From positions 5,022,001 through 5,086,000 of the forward strand of contig CP126193.1 of the NCBI GenBank assembly GCA_030272155.1: a stretch of DNA of 64,000 nucleotides. The letters are read 5' to 3'. Source of the DNA: Tetradesmus obliquus (Eukaryota; Chlorophyta; Chlorophyceae; Sphaeropleales; Scenedesmaceae). Positions 12,101 through 22,761 of this stretch are shown here, in pieces (the stretch's first letter is position 1; each line of letters starts with the position of its first letter). Both the position numbers and the translations under genes were made by a program. The notes beneath the pieces are model-generated. The model was not told the origin of the DNA, ran no database searches, and saw only the letters and a list, made by a program, of their open reading frames with translations.

Positions 12101-12683
12101 GTTGCATCACTGCTTCGCATCAAGTGGCGCACTGTGTTGCATGCAGCTGCTGGGGCTGAGCGGGTTGGGCTCGGGAGGTGAACGGGCTGGTGGTGTGATG
12201 TTTTGTGTCACAATTTCGTCACGGCTTTGAGCGGCTGCACTACCTGCTGTTAGGGCAAAACCTACACCCTAAATCCTAGAGCTGCGAGTGTCTGTGCTGC
12301 TGCTGCTGCTGCTGCTGCAGGCGGCTTTGAGCGGCTGCACTACCTGCTGGAGGAGTTCTTTGACTCTGAGGGGCAGGTCAACCCAGCATTCATCAAGTGG
12401 GCTTGAGCTGATTGCATAATGTGGCTGATAACACCAGGTGCATACCTTGCTGTTGTGCATGATGTGACGGCAGCCAGCGTACCGGCATGATCAATGAACG
12501 AGGCAACATGCTCCATGGCTAGGTTGTGTATACGCTGCTCCTCTGTGCCTTCCTGGTCACCTGGTTTCCACTGCCCTGCTGCGTTGACCTGTGCCTGGCT
12601 GCGCAGAGCGTACAAGGCATGCATGGCGGTGGCTGTGTTGCCTGGTCACCTCCTTCACCGCCTGGCTGCTGACTTTGATGTCA

Positions 12684-12720
<37 letters not shown>

Positions 12721-13871
12721 GCGTATGAGTCGTGGATGGCGTGGGACACCAACCCGCTGTACGCGCTGCTGCACGAGGCCATCTACTGCCAGGGCGCAGC
12801 CAGCAGCTGGGCAGCGCAGCGCGTGCGCGAGCAGCACTTCGCAGCAGAGTTCGACGCAGTAGCGCAGGCGCAGGCAGGTGAGGCTGGCCGCTGAACAGCC
12901 CATGGCACTCTGCTCAGCACCTGCAGGCTAAGTGTGCCCTAGCATATATTTTTTTACATATTGCTACTTGGCTGGCTGCTCCTCATCATTTAACAGCCCA
13001 GCTACTGCTGCTGCTGTGGCTGCTCCTGCTGCCTGCCTGCAGGCAAGCCTGTGATGTTCACTGGCGAGATGGTGTTCCCCTGGATGTTTGAGGACTTTGC
13101 GGCGCTGCGGCCCTACAAGGCAGCGGCTGACCTGCTGGCAGCCAAGCAGGACTGGCCGCAGCTGTACCAGCCGCAGGTGCTGGCAGGCAACACGGTGAGG
13201 GGCTGCTCACTGGTTGTTGCTGGTGATGCATCTTAAATGCTGTTGCATTGCACGCCAAGCTGTTGGCAAGCAACCAGGTGATGGGCAGCGCCCTGCCTTG
13301 GCTGGTGATGCATGTAAGGTGGTGCTGCATTGCCCGCACAAGGTGCTGGCAGGCAGTGCGGTGTTCAGGGCTGCTGCAGTTGGCGTGGTGGGGCCGGGTG
13401 CGCAGCAGTGCATGTGTTAGGGATGCAGCTGCTGGGCCGGGTGCAGTCAGCGCTGTCTGTGCTCTGCGTGGGTTGCGGGTGTTGTGTGATGATGCAATGC
13501 AGCTGACGGTGTGCTTGCTCTTCTGGGTTGGCTATCACTGCAGTATTTGTGGCTTTGCGCTGCCTGCCCTTGAAGCTGCACAGCCCGCCTGCACAGCATC
13601 TGCTCCGCTGGCAAGGGGCCTGTTGCCTAACAAAACCACAAACAATCATATCATTGTTGTTATTATGTCCCTGCAGGTGCCGCTGGCAGCCGCCTCCTAT
13701 GTGGAAGACATGTACGTGGACTTCAGCCTGGTGCAGGAGACGATTGCGGGCGTGGGCGGTGCGCGGCACTGGGTGACCAACGAGTACAAGCACAGCGGCA
13801 TTCGCGACGATGGAGCTCGCATCATTGAGCGGCTGCTGGGTATGGTGCGTGACGTGGTGCTGCTGGAGTGA
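9171..13871 (+). CDS. PIP: Proline iminopeptidase (prolyl aminopeptidase, S33)
   Basis: Nine exons: 9171-9275, 9694-9841, 10592-10775, 11040-11185, 11548-11814, 12321-12396, 12720-12877, 13043-13194 and 13677-13871 (476 aa). It removes N-terminal proline from peptides. The alpha/beta-hydrolase marks are all present: the oxyanion loop LQGGPGFESPRPSEASGWL, the strand turn MDQRGTGRSS, and the nucleophile elbow GQSFGGFCALTYLSH (catalytic Ser). A C-terminal Asp/His region follows (VEDMYVDF; NEYKHSGIRDDG). The family's mid-domain is seen in LIEVLTTGGIPP and AWDTNPLYALLHEAIYCQG. The length is close to the roughly 430-residue iminopeptidase subgroup. A cytosolic location is likely: the N-terminus (MADPKKRKLHT) is basic and not signal-like. 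Introns 2, 5 and 8 contain tandem copies of the adjoining exon edges. At the exon 4/5 join the codon becomes Cys where relatives usually have Gly, so that junction could be off slightly. Confidence 0.92.
10229..10640 (+). repeat. Iminopeptidase intron 2: four copies of acceptor plus exon start
   Basis: A unit of about 121 bp, consisting of a pyrimidine tract, CAG and the first 50 or so bases of exon 3 (core GGCTTTGAGTCC, then GGCTGGCTCAA), starts at 10229, 10351, 10472 and 10592. Only the fourth continues into the conserved coding frame. The third copy is bounded by an AG acceptor and an AAAG|GTGCC donor-like site and has 54 bases, so it could enter mRNA without shifting the frame. Confidence 0.88.
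11781..12352 (+). repeat. Iminopeptidase intron 5: repeated exon end and donor
   Basis: The last 31 bases of exon 5 followed by GTGAG recur inside the intron. Copies start at 11781 (real), about 11892, 12021 and 12143, nearly identical. Each intronic copy is preceded by TTGCATGCAG, giving an acceptor-like AG, so each looks like a 31-base mini-exon. Near the other end of the intron, 12222-12250 echoes the start of exon 6 (12322 onward) at 100-bp spacing. The intron therefore has donor-side and acceptor-side repeats, like RUS1-like intron 3. Confidence 0.85.
13171..13370 (+). repeat. Iminopeptidase intron 8: three degenerate copies of exon 8 end
   Basis: The exon 8 end (GTGCTGGCAGGCAA) and the following intron phrase TTGGTGATGCAT-like recur at about 13174, 13257 and 13338, roughly 82 bp apart. 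They are more diverged than the repeats in introns 2 and 5. Confidence 0.65.
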
Positions 13872-15443
13872 GCGGGGGAGGATTACTAATCAAACTTATA
13901 GTATGGCAAGCCATTTCTTGCGTGGGGGTCCAGGGCGCAGCTCTTGCTTGGGTGATGTGCAGCGATAGTTCCTTGGCAGCTTGGGCGTAGGGCGTAGGAG
14001 TTTCTTGCCAAGAAGTGGGGTGTGAAGTCCTCTTGTGTGACACACGCTCAAGCCAGGGATGACCGATTATGTCGGGTTGAGGTTGAAGTGTTAGTTGCGA
14101 GGTCGAACAGATGCTGGCAGCCGTGCAGGATTGTATGCATGGTGTGCAGGGGTGGCGCATGCCGCGTTGGTGCAAGGCACGCCATCACTGCAGCTGCTTC
14201 GGCAGTGCGCTTGATGGCCTGCCTGCCTTCCTTGCCCACATAGTGTCTGTTTTCACTGCTGGCGCTGCTGGCAGCTGGGGGCTGTAGCAGCGCCTTGCAG
14301 CATCTACGATGCACATGGCATGCCATGGATGCATGTCATCACCAGGACATATGCCCGCATCCAGCCGCAATAGTTGTTCACAGTAGTGTCTTTCGTGGCA
14401 TGTTGGACAGCTGCCTAGCTGTGCACAATGTGTGTATCACGGTGTGCACCCTGTACTCTTGTGTGGTAGAGGTGGCTGGCAGAGCCATCTGTCCATGCAG
14501 CATGCCTTCTAAGTCCAGGTAGTGCACACTGCATTGACGCCAGCACATGCACTTGTGGCATGTGCTAGTAGAGTGTGCATGCTTCTGTGGTTTGTCAGCC
14601 ATGCCACCAGATTTGGCAGGGCACTGATGTGCGCAACCATTCGTAGCGCTGTGCTAGCTATAGTGCTGTTTTGGAAGGTGGTGACTTCCGCAGCGTATGG
14701 GTTGGCCATGCTGCGCCGCGCATTAGAATAACGTGCGTACACCGGCATGCAGGGTGCTCAGCCAAGTTGGCATGCCAAGTTGGCATGCGTCCTGGTAGTC
14801 TTCTTGCCAGCAATTGCTGCAGCAGCAGTGTCACCAACTAGCTGATGAATGGTTGACATGTGTAGGGTAAAATGTAGAAGAATGAACAGGGTCAGTGTGG
14901 GTTGATAGTTGCCACGGGGCCCTGGTATGGCTGTGGTGTCCTTGCACCGTCCCATTGCCTGCATCAGGAGCTTTGTGGTCTTGCCAGGCATGAGCATGTT
15001 TAAATTTCAAGCATATATTGCTCCTGTCAAAGTGCTTAACCAGATGGCGACATCGTCTTACAAGTTGTCCCAGCTGGCACCTGCCGGTGGGGGGAGCAGC
15101 AGTGTGAGGTGCCGCTGGTGCTGGCAGTCCTGACACACGCTACTGAAGATACGGTCTATCAAATCTATGTCGATGACAGTCGTTTGCTGGGCTGAAACAC
15201 CAGAGCCTGCTTGGATTCGCGTCAGGTACATGTTAAGACGTGGTCACGTTTTGCCGGGAGCGCCCACCAGCTTAAAACTCCTGATCGATGCAGTCAGAGA
15301 TGCTGTTCCAACGTCTTTGGAAGCTGTTAAGGTGAACTGCTGTGCTTTGCTGTTCCCATATCACCGGCACGTGGTCATCCACTTGAAAGGCAAGCACAGC
15401 ATCTGATCTCGCCACAAGCAGCGGACCAGTCTGATTAGCAGTC
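13872..15443. other. 1.57-kb stretch without a supported gene
   Basis: This region separates the iminopeptidase and PNP genes. It has fewer CTG/CAG runs than its neighbours, several GGCATG phrases and a small duplicated element GCCAAGTTGGCAT at about 14761-14787. ORFs of 60-117 codons exist on both strands but none matches a family I know. A YVDD-like tetrapeptide occurs near 15165 without any other reverse-transcriptase motif. A decayed mobile element is possible but unproven. Confidence 0.35.
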
Positions 15444-16274
15444 ATGTTTGTAGCCCAGCAAGTAGCTGCGCCGGTAGCTGCTGGCAGAAGCGTGCACCCT
15501 GTTCCACCTCTCCCGCTTGTGCCTCAGCACAAGGTGCACAAGGTAAGCATCAATTGCCGGCATTTCTAGGGCGTATTATTCAGGTGGAAGCACTCATGTG
15601 TACAGTATTTAGCTATTATTCAAAGCATGCCGGCCCAGGACACTCCTAATAAGCCATGCTACTGCTTCAGCACCCCTGAGCATCCCCCAATTCAACTGCC
15701 CTGCTGCTGCTCCTGATGTACTTGGCTCTCAGGTGCACTGCTCAGTCAAGGCAGCAGCAGCCGCAGCAGACACTGCCCAAAACGGTGTAGCACAGCAGCC
15801 ATCTTTGAATGGCAACGGCAACGGCCAAGGCAGCGCTGCTGCACCAGCAGCACCTGCGCATTCCAAGGTCTACCAAACCATTCAGGAGACAGTCAGCTAC
15901 ATTCAGTCACGCTGCTCGCTGCAGCCGCAGGTGAGAGCTTGCCTGGCTTGTTTGACCCGCATAAATGATTGACCAGCAACTCTGTAGGCCAGGTCAGCAT
16001 GCCGGCGTGCACACGGCTGTTATTGCTTGGAAGATGCTGTAGCACAGGTGCAGCTGCCCAACAGGGAAGCACATGGCACACACTGCATCAATTTTCGACT
16101 TCAATGTATTCCTGCTGGCTGGGGTGGGCTTGCCTGTGCTCCGGCATGCTGCTCTGCAGCTGACTTTGTTGCAGGCCTGATGTGGAACTGATCAGCTCTG
16201 CAAGCTGCTCTGTTCTATGCACTGCACGCAACAGAACCCAGCACTTACTCCCCGACTGCTTCTCACTATCACCA

Positions 16275-16309
<35 letters not shown>

Positions 16310-17749
16310 TGCTGCTGCTGCTGCTGCTGTTCTTTTGGCTGCAGGTGGTGATGGTGCTGGGCTCGGGCCTGGGCCCCATCGCTGATGCAGTGCAGGATGC
16401 CACAGTCATCCCGTATGGCGACATCCCGCACTTCCACGCGCCAGGCGTGCAGGGCCACCCTGGGCGGCTGGTGATGGGCCACTTCAACGGCGTGCCTGCG
16501 CTGGTGCTGCAGGTGCGGTCACATACACTTGCACTTTGTTTGCATTTTCTGTTTGCGTGCGCTGCTGGGGGTTTGAGCATGGCAGCCTGCCGCAGAGGGC
16601 GCTGCATGATTGACTGTACACGCAGTTCTGCTGACTTCAAAGGGGCCATGGCGATGGCAGGGAGGTCAGGGCTGCGGTCAGATGGGGATGAGTTGAGCAG
16701 CTGGTGGTCGGGGTGGCTGTTAGCTAGGGGTTTGGTGTGTAGCTGGGTTGCATCTGTTGATGCCCTGGTTGGAGCTGATATTTCCTGTGTTGGGCCAGCA
16801 GGCGACAGTGCACAGTTAAGCATTGGCATTGGCGTGGCTGGATCAGCACAGACAGCGTTGGTGGGCGCTTTGCTTATGTCAGTTGCCACAGCATTCAAAT
16901 GTCTCGGTTGCCTACAACTGGCGGTGCATTCCCTCACACTTGGAGTAGGTGTGCTCTCCAAGTTGCGCCCATGCACCTTGTCTGGTATGCACCAGCTGCT
17001 TCACATTTACATCTGCTGCATATGGTCTTGATCTACCGCCTGATGACTTAGTTCCAACTCATCCTGCACCTGCCTCCCTCCACTGTTACTGTTCTCCGCA
17101 GGGCCGCTTCCACTACTACGAGGGCCACCCCATGGAGGAGGTCATCTTCCCCATCCGCGTGGCGCGCTTCCTGGGCTGCCACACAGCCATCCTGACCAAC
17201 GCAGCGGGCGGCATCAACCACGACTTTCACCTGGGAGACCTCATGGTCATCACAGACCACCTCAACCTCATGACAGCAAACCCGCTGCGAGGGCCAAACC
17301 CCCCGGAGCTCGGAGGCCCGAGGTTCCTGGACCTCTCGGAGCCGTATGACCGCAGCTTCGTGCAGCTGCTGCAGCGCGAGGCACAGCAGCTCGGGTTTGA
17401 GGATGCCATGCGGACCGGGACGTATGCGGCCGTTTCCGGCCCGACGTACGAGACGCCTGCCGAGACGCGGATGCTGCGGGCGATCGGGGCAGATGCCGTG
17501 GGGATGAGTACTGTGCCGGAGGTGATTGCTGCTCGGCATGTTGGGGTTAGGGTTGTGGGCATTAGCTGCATCACCAACTTGGCGTGTGGGATTAGTCATG
17601 ATGGCCAGGTGGCAAAGGTGAGCCACGAGGAGGTGATGGAGAACATTAATCTGGGAGTGGAGAAGATGCGGCAGCTGCTGCTGGCGGCAGTGCCCAAGAT
17701 GGCAGCGCAGCACGCGCAGGTGGCTGCAGCAGCAGCCAGCAAGCAGTAG
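15444..17749 (+). CDS. PNP: Purine nucleoside phosphorylase (PNP, family 2)
   Basis: Four exons, all phase 0: 15444-15542, 15733-15930, 16345-16512 and 17102-17749 (370 aa). The enzyme cleaves purine ribonucleosides with phosphate in purine salvage. Signature blocks: MVLGSGLGPIADA (phosphate loop), HFHAPGVQGHPGRLVMG, GRFHYYEGHPMEEV, AILTNAAGGIN, and LNLMTANPLRGPN. Further on are GTYAAVSGPTYETPAE (substrate site), AVGMSTVPEVIAARH and ISCITNLACGIS. These belong to the trimeric inosine/guanosine-type PNP. The core is about 270 aa; some 90 extra N-terminal residues (Ala/Gly/Asn-rich, few acidic residues) could be an organelle transit peptide, or an unstructured extension. Intron 2 has a long CTG run directly before the acceptor. 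The next gene downstream is convergent. Confidence 0.93.
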
Positions 17750-18736
17750 CAGGACTGGGCTGCGCAGCACCGTGCCGACGAGCGGGACCTGATCTTTGTT
17801 GTTCTGAGAAGCGTGGGCTGAGCATGCAGCTAGACCTGCGGGTCTTGAGGATGCATAGGTGCTTGCAGCAGCTGCTGCGGCATGTAGCTGGACATGCTGT
17901 ATGCCTCCAGCCAGCCGCACGTAGCATGCCAGGCTGAGTCATTGACACGGAATGAGCAGTGCTGGATATGGTACCTGTCACTGCGACAGTGACAATTTGA
18001 CAGAGACTGCATTGTAGGATAATATGTGCCGTACAGCCTGCTGTGTGTGTACTACTAGTAGTAGCCATACGCAGAGGGGTTGACTGCTTTCCTGTCGTGA
18101 CTCTCGGGCTACTGCGCGCTGTGTAGACAGCAGAACAGATCTGTTTGCTAGAGATGTAGCGCACTGCAGGATCCTGCTGTCATGTAGCTCTGCCAGCTGC
18201 AGCCAAGCATGGCATGCATGTTGGGGCTTGAGGGATTGCTCCTGCGCCTTGCATTGTGAGGTCCCGTGCATGCAAGTCGTAGGGCCTGTAACTAGGTGCT
18301 GATCATGACCATGCAACCAATGCATGAATCACTCACATGCATGCATGCGTGCATCCTGCTGTTGGGAGCCACTTGTTGCAAAATGTTCTACTTGCAATCC
18401 TTTACATTGTTGTGTGGCGACCCAGCAGCTGCAGGCCAGCTAGCCCATTCATGTCAGTGTGGTTTGCAAACTGGCTGTAACCGCTTGACGAGGTAACTCA
18501 GGGACACCTTTCTTCCATGCTATGTATGTGAAGGGCTGTGGAAGAGTTCTAACAATATTGACAGCAACTTTGACAGCTGTGGCCCACAGCTACATGATGC
18601 AGACGACCTCATGAGGTTGATCAATGTGTTACACGTCAAAAACACAGCAGCCGAGCAATTGCTCTTGAGCTCATCATCCAAATGTTAGCCTCAGGCCATA
18701 GCAATGATACGCCATTGCAGCTGAGCTGACACACCC
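17750..18736. other. Convergent intergenic region, PNP / carboxypeptidase
   Basis: This region contains the 3' ends of two converging genes. A CATGCATGCATGCGTGCAT alternating stretch lies near 18335-18355. TGTAA occurs at about 18287 (+ strand), and its complement TTACA near 18402 could serve the minus-strand gene. No ORF here is recognisable. Confidence 0.4.
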
Positions 18737-21700
18737 TTATTCTGTTCCATGTCCAACCCTGTTGTACAGCCGTTGCCTTGGCCGCTGCCCATTGCACACG
18801 TGCAGCAGCACCATAGCTCCGCAGATACAGAACAGCAGCCCCAGTATCGCCAATGCCATGTTGAGCTTCTGCTGCCTGTCTCGCTCAGCAGCTGCCTTGG
18901 TCAAAGGCGTGACCGTGAAGCTGCTCCTGCCTCCTTGTCTGCTGCTGCTTGCTACTCTGATGCTGCTGCTGTTCTTGTCGCCAGCCCTAGCCAGCTGGAA
19001 GTTTGCGACAACGCCAGAGCCATCTTCTGGCACAGTGATGGCTGCGCCGGCTGGCTGGTAGCCGGGGTGCACAATGTGCAGCGTGTAGCTGCCAGGAGCA
19101 GCAGGCCTGCGGACCAGAGCATAGCAGAGCCAGCAGCAGCATGGACACACATGTCAGCAGAGTTGGTGTCTGGAACCAATGCCCCATGGCATTAACCCAC
19201 CAAATGCAAGCCCAATGCACCATTGCAGTAACTTCTGGTACGCTACCTGTTGTCGCGCTCAGCAAACAAAGTAGTTGGTCGGACAACAACACCAGCATGT
19301 GCTGCTGTGCAGTGTGTATAGTAAGCCAGCAGCCCCACCTGCTAAAGTAGCCCGCAGGCAGGCGTGCTGACGTGTTCCAGGCGATGCCATCCAGCATGAC
19401 AGTCGCAGGTAACGGGCTGCCATCAGCCGCAGACACCACCGTGCCCCTGATGCCTGCAGCACACGCACAGGCAGCAAGAGGCAGGCGCAGTGAATGTCAG
19501 CACACACATAGTCACGAGCAGCCCAGGCTGCCGCACGGCGATTTGTTCCCACCTGCCCAATGTCGCAACCCTACGTCCCTCTGCACAAAGCAGCAATGCA
19601 GTACAACTGGAGGAGCAGGACCAGCAGCAGCCCGGCTCGCCTAACAGTCTGCAACCTGACAGATGCACACAGCATGCGCTACACCACCTTGTGCCAGGGT
19701 AGCAGCTCACCGCCTAGCCCTGCAGCCAGCGGCAGCGCCAGCAGCGCCTCTCTGTTCTCCTGCCACAGGCTTTGCAGCTCCCCCTCGGGCCGCCACTTGC
19801 TCTGGCTCAGCTCCAGGGTGATGGCCAGGCAGCGGCCCGCCAGGTAGTTCCAGTCCTGCATGCCGCCGTACACGGGGTACCACTGCGCGCCGTTGGTGAT
19901 GCCATCGCGGAACTCCTGCAAGGTGGGAACGGCGCGGACAGGCAGCGTGTAAAAGATTGCTGCAACAGCGCACGGTAAAACAGCTGCAGCTGTCAAATCA
20001 AATATAAAAGATCAGATGGTAGAGGTGTGTGAGCAGCGGCAACCGGCTGGCTGGCGCCTCTCTGCATGTGAGTGCTGCGAACACTTGCAGCGCTCTCAAC
20101 TGCCATCGGCTGCAGGGGTTAATCACAATGCCATGTCGGCCCACCTGTGACTTTGCCATGAAGCTGTGCTTCTTGGCGTACAGCTTGGCCAGGTATTGGA
20201 AGGCTGCGTCATCGGGCGCGGGGTGGCGCTTGCCCGTGAGGCGCTCGCTGTGGTCTGCGTAGCCGTCGAAGGGGTAGTTGGCCACGATGGCGCCCTCGTG
20301 CAGGTTGGCGGACGCCACAAAGCTGCAGCAGCAGAAAGTGAATGTGCAGTTGTGAGCAGGTAGGTGGTTGTGTACGGTCACTTGTGTGTGTGTGCAGGTG
20401 GGTGGGCACTTCATAGGTGCACGATGCTTGTAGCGATGATTATTGAATAAGTGAAACAAAGCACACTGGTGCCATGGCTGACTGCTACATTGGCTGCACA
20501 AATGATCAAGCACATGATAGCAGCAAGCGTAGAAGGCCGCTTGTGCACGGAGGCCAGCAGTTGGCAACTGCACTAGGCTCGGCTCCTGAATCAACCTCCT
20601 GCAGCAAACGATAGGCACAGCCAACACAAGCAAAGCATGGCAGTGACACAACCTGCTTGCTGCAACTCACGGCGTGTCCAGCGTCCACTTCATCATTGCG
20701 ATTGTCTCGGGCTGCGCATTGGGCAGCGGCTGCTTCATCTTCTCTGCACTGCCCTTTAGCTCCACAGGGTCTGGGAAGTTGCGGTTCAGGTCCACATTGT
20801 TCCTGCAAGCACAGCAGCCGCCAGGTCAGCCAGCTACACATGCAGCCTGGCAACATAGCAAGGGCGGCAGCCTCTAGCCCACAGCTGTATTAGAACGTCA
20901 CACAGCAGTGCTGTCAGACCAGACACGGCAACAGCACCTGCTGCTACCACTCACCCAAAACATGCAGGCAACCCCATGGTCACGCTGATGCTGCCACATG
21001 TCCCATGCGTGTGCTGCTGCCTGCGTGCTCACCCATTCTCGCGCTTGCGGGCTGCAAAGCCATCCGGGTTCATGGTGACCAGCAGGTGCGTGTGCATCTT
21101 GTCCACAAGCCGCCGCGCATCGTCATTGCTCTTGTAGTTGGCGCACACCCACTCCGCAAACTGCGGCAGCAGCATCCTGCGGCATAGACCACAGCGGCAG
21201 GTGCACACCATGTGCTCGACAGTTGCTGGTGCTGGTGCTGCTGCTGCAAGCACACTGCACACCTCCATTGGAGTGGCTGCAGCTACCTGGGTGACCGTGG
21301 ACAGTAACACCAGATTGCAAGTGCCCAGTTGCTGCTGCTGCTGCTGCTGTGCGCAGTTGCCCCTAGCAGCCGCTGCGCTCACCTGCCGCTGGGTTCGTTG
21401 CCGTGCATGTTGCCGACATATTTAAAGTGCGGCTCCGCCTCCTGCTGGCCCGGCTTGTCTGACAGCTCCAGCACCCACAGCTCAGCGCCCCCAGCGCTCT
21501 TGCCGATGCTGCAGGACAGGTAGCAGGGGTGTTAAGAGGGGACCATGGACACACCAGCCGCCAGAACATACACCAAGTTCTGGGTTATGTGAGTGTGCAC
21601 AAACAATAAGGCAGCTGCTGTTTGATGGCAGGCCAATGTGGCAGGCAAACACGGAGTGCACCCACAAGCCGATGGCGCTGGGGAACGGACACCGAAGCGC

Positions 21701-22157
21701 GTGCTGCTACCTCCACAACAGCACACCTGTACTTCCTTGACATGTGAGAGCACTTGTGGGTAAACTCATCCATCCAAGCCACCTGCATGTGCATGCGCAC
21801 CACATACTACTGACTGAAAGTGGCAAGCACACAGGTTACTACAGTCAGTGCCATGCTTCTGCCCAGCGCGTCTTTCTTGGGGTGTGATCAGAATGTATGA
21901 GCACAGTGCTTGCACTTAAATACTTATTTTGGCATAACAGCATCAGCACAGACCCCTCACCAGCTCTTCATTTGACAAGTACCGCTTCAGTAACTGATCA
22001 GACAGCTTGCCGCTGCTCTGCGCAGCCTGCGAGCAGTTGCACCATCAGCTGCAGCAGCAGGCTATGGCTGAGTGCGTTTTGCAAACTTGTGATCACTTAC
22101 CCCAACCAGCAAATGGCCATGTAGCACTAGAAGGGTTAGCCATGCTGCCAGCAGCAT
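18737..22157 (-). CDS. SOL1: Membrane metallocarboxypeptidase, SOL1/CPD type (M14)
   Basis: Ten exons: 22157-22101, 22026-21961, 21782-21727, 21508-21383, 21176-21033, 20802-20671, 20322-20145, 19915-19711, 19453-19339 and 19106-18737 (482 aa). Exon 1 is a signal peptide ([19 protein letters not shown]). The M14 regulatory carboxypeptidase site is complete: zinc ligands in MHGNEPSGR and the His of [16 protein letters not shown], substrate Arg in [11 protein letters not shown], and the catalytic Glu in [11 protein letters not shown]. The NPDGF and GGMQDWNY motifs are also present. A transthyretin-like domain follows ([33 protein letters not shown]), then one transmembrane helix near the C-terminus ([19 protein letters not shown]) and a short basic tail. 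Arabidopsis SOL1 and animal CPD trim C-terminal Arg/Lys from secreted propeptides in the secretory pathway. The same role is inferred here. Order and length match SOL1 closely. Confidence 0.92.
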
Positions 22158-22761
22158 TCTATGCTGGCAGCAGCTGCTGCTGGGGCCCATTCCACTGATG
22201 TTGTGCAAGCTACGTGAACATTGACAGTCACGACCTCGGATGCATTGAAGCACGGCTAGCGCAGCGATCTAGTTGCGATGATACTAGCAACAACGATAAG
22301 AACGACGGACTCTTGCCGGGGACAAGTGTGCCGATTACAGGCGAGGCTAAATCTGCTGCTGCAGATTACATTTTACTTGAAGTTGTCTACAGCGTGACGC
22401 TGCCTCGCCACGCGGTAGGTCGTGCCACGAGGAACACATGCTGCTGGTGGTGGTTAGGTTTCACAAGAGGATAACACTATTGTAGCCGTGGCCAAATGCC
22501 TTTGGCATTGCATCATAAAGTCATCCCAGATGCCTCAAAAACGAGGGGCAACACTTGCATGACACTACAAGCACCAGCGCTGGGCTGCAATGTCATGGGG
22601 CATCATCACGCTTGCCGGCGTGCCTGTCCCGGACACCTGGGCCAGCCTTCCAGGCGCCATGCCACCACGCCAGAAGTCCACACAAGCACCAGGCCACCAA
22701 CATGCCAGGGCTGCCTCATCCTCAGTACAGCGAACAACAGCCTTAGCAGATGCTCTTTTCA
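22158..22761. other. Intergenic: carboxypeptidase promoter and V-ATPase D 3' flank
   Basis: The stretch must hold the promoter of the minus-strand carboxypeptidase gene and the 3' UTR of the V-ATPase D gene. TTACA at about 22366-22370 is TGTAA on the minus strand, 390 bp after the V-ATPase D stop. The left part near 22240-22320 is less repetitive and AT-richer. No ORF is recognised. Confidence 0.4.

Noticed and set aside
15150..15200. YVDD-like tetrapeptide suggesting a copia-type reverse transcriptase
   Set aside because: No other polymerase, RNase H or integrase motif in any frame nearby and no terminal repeats were found.
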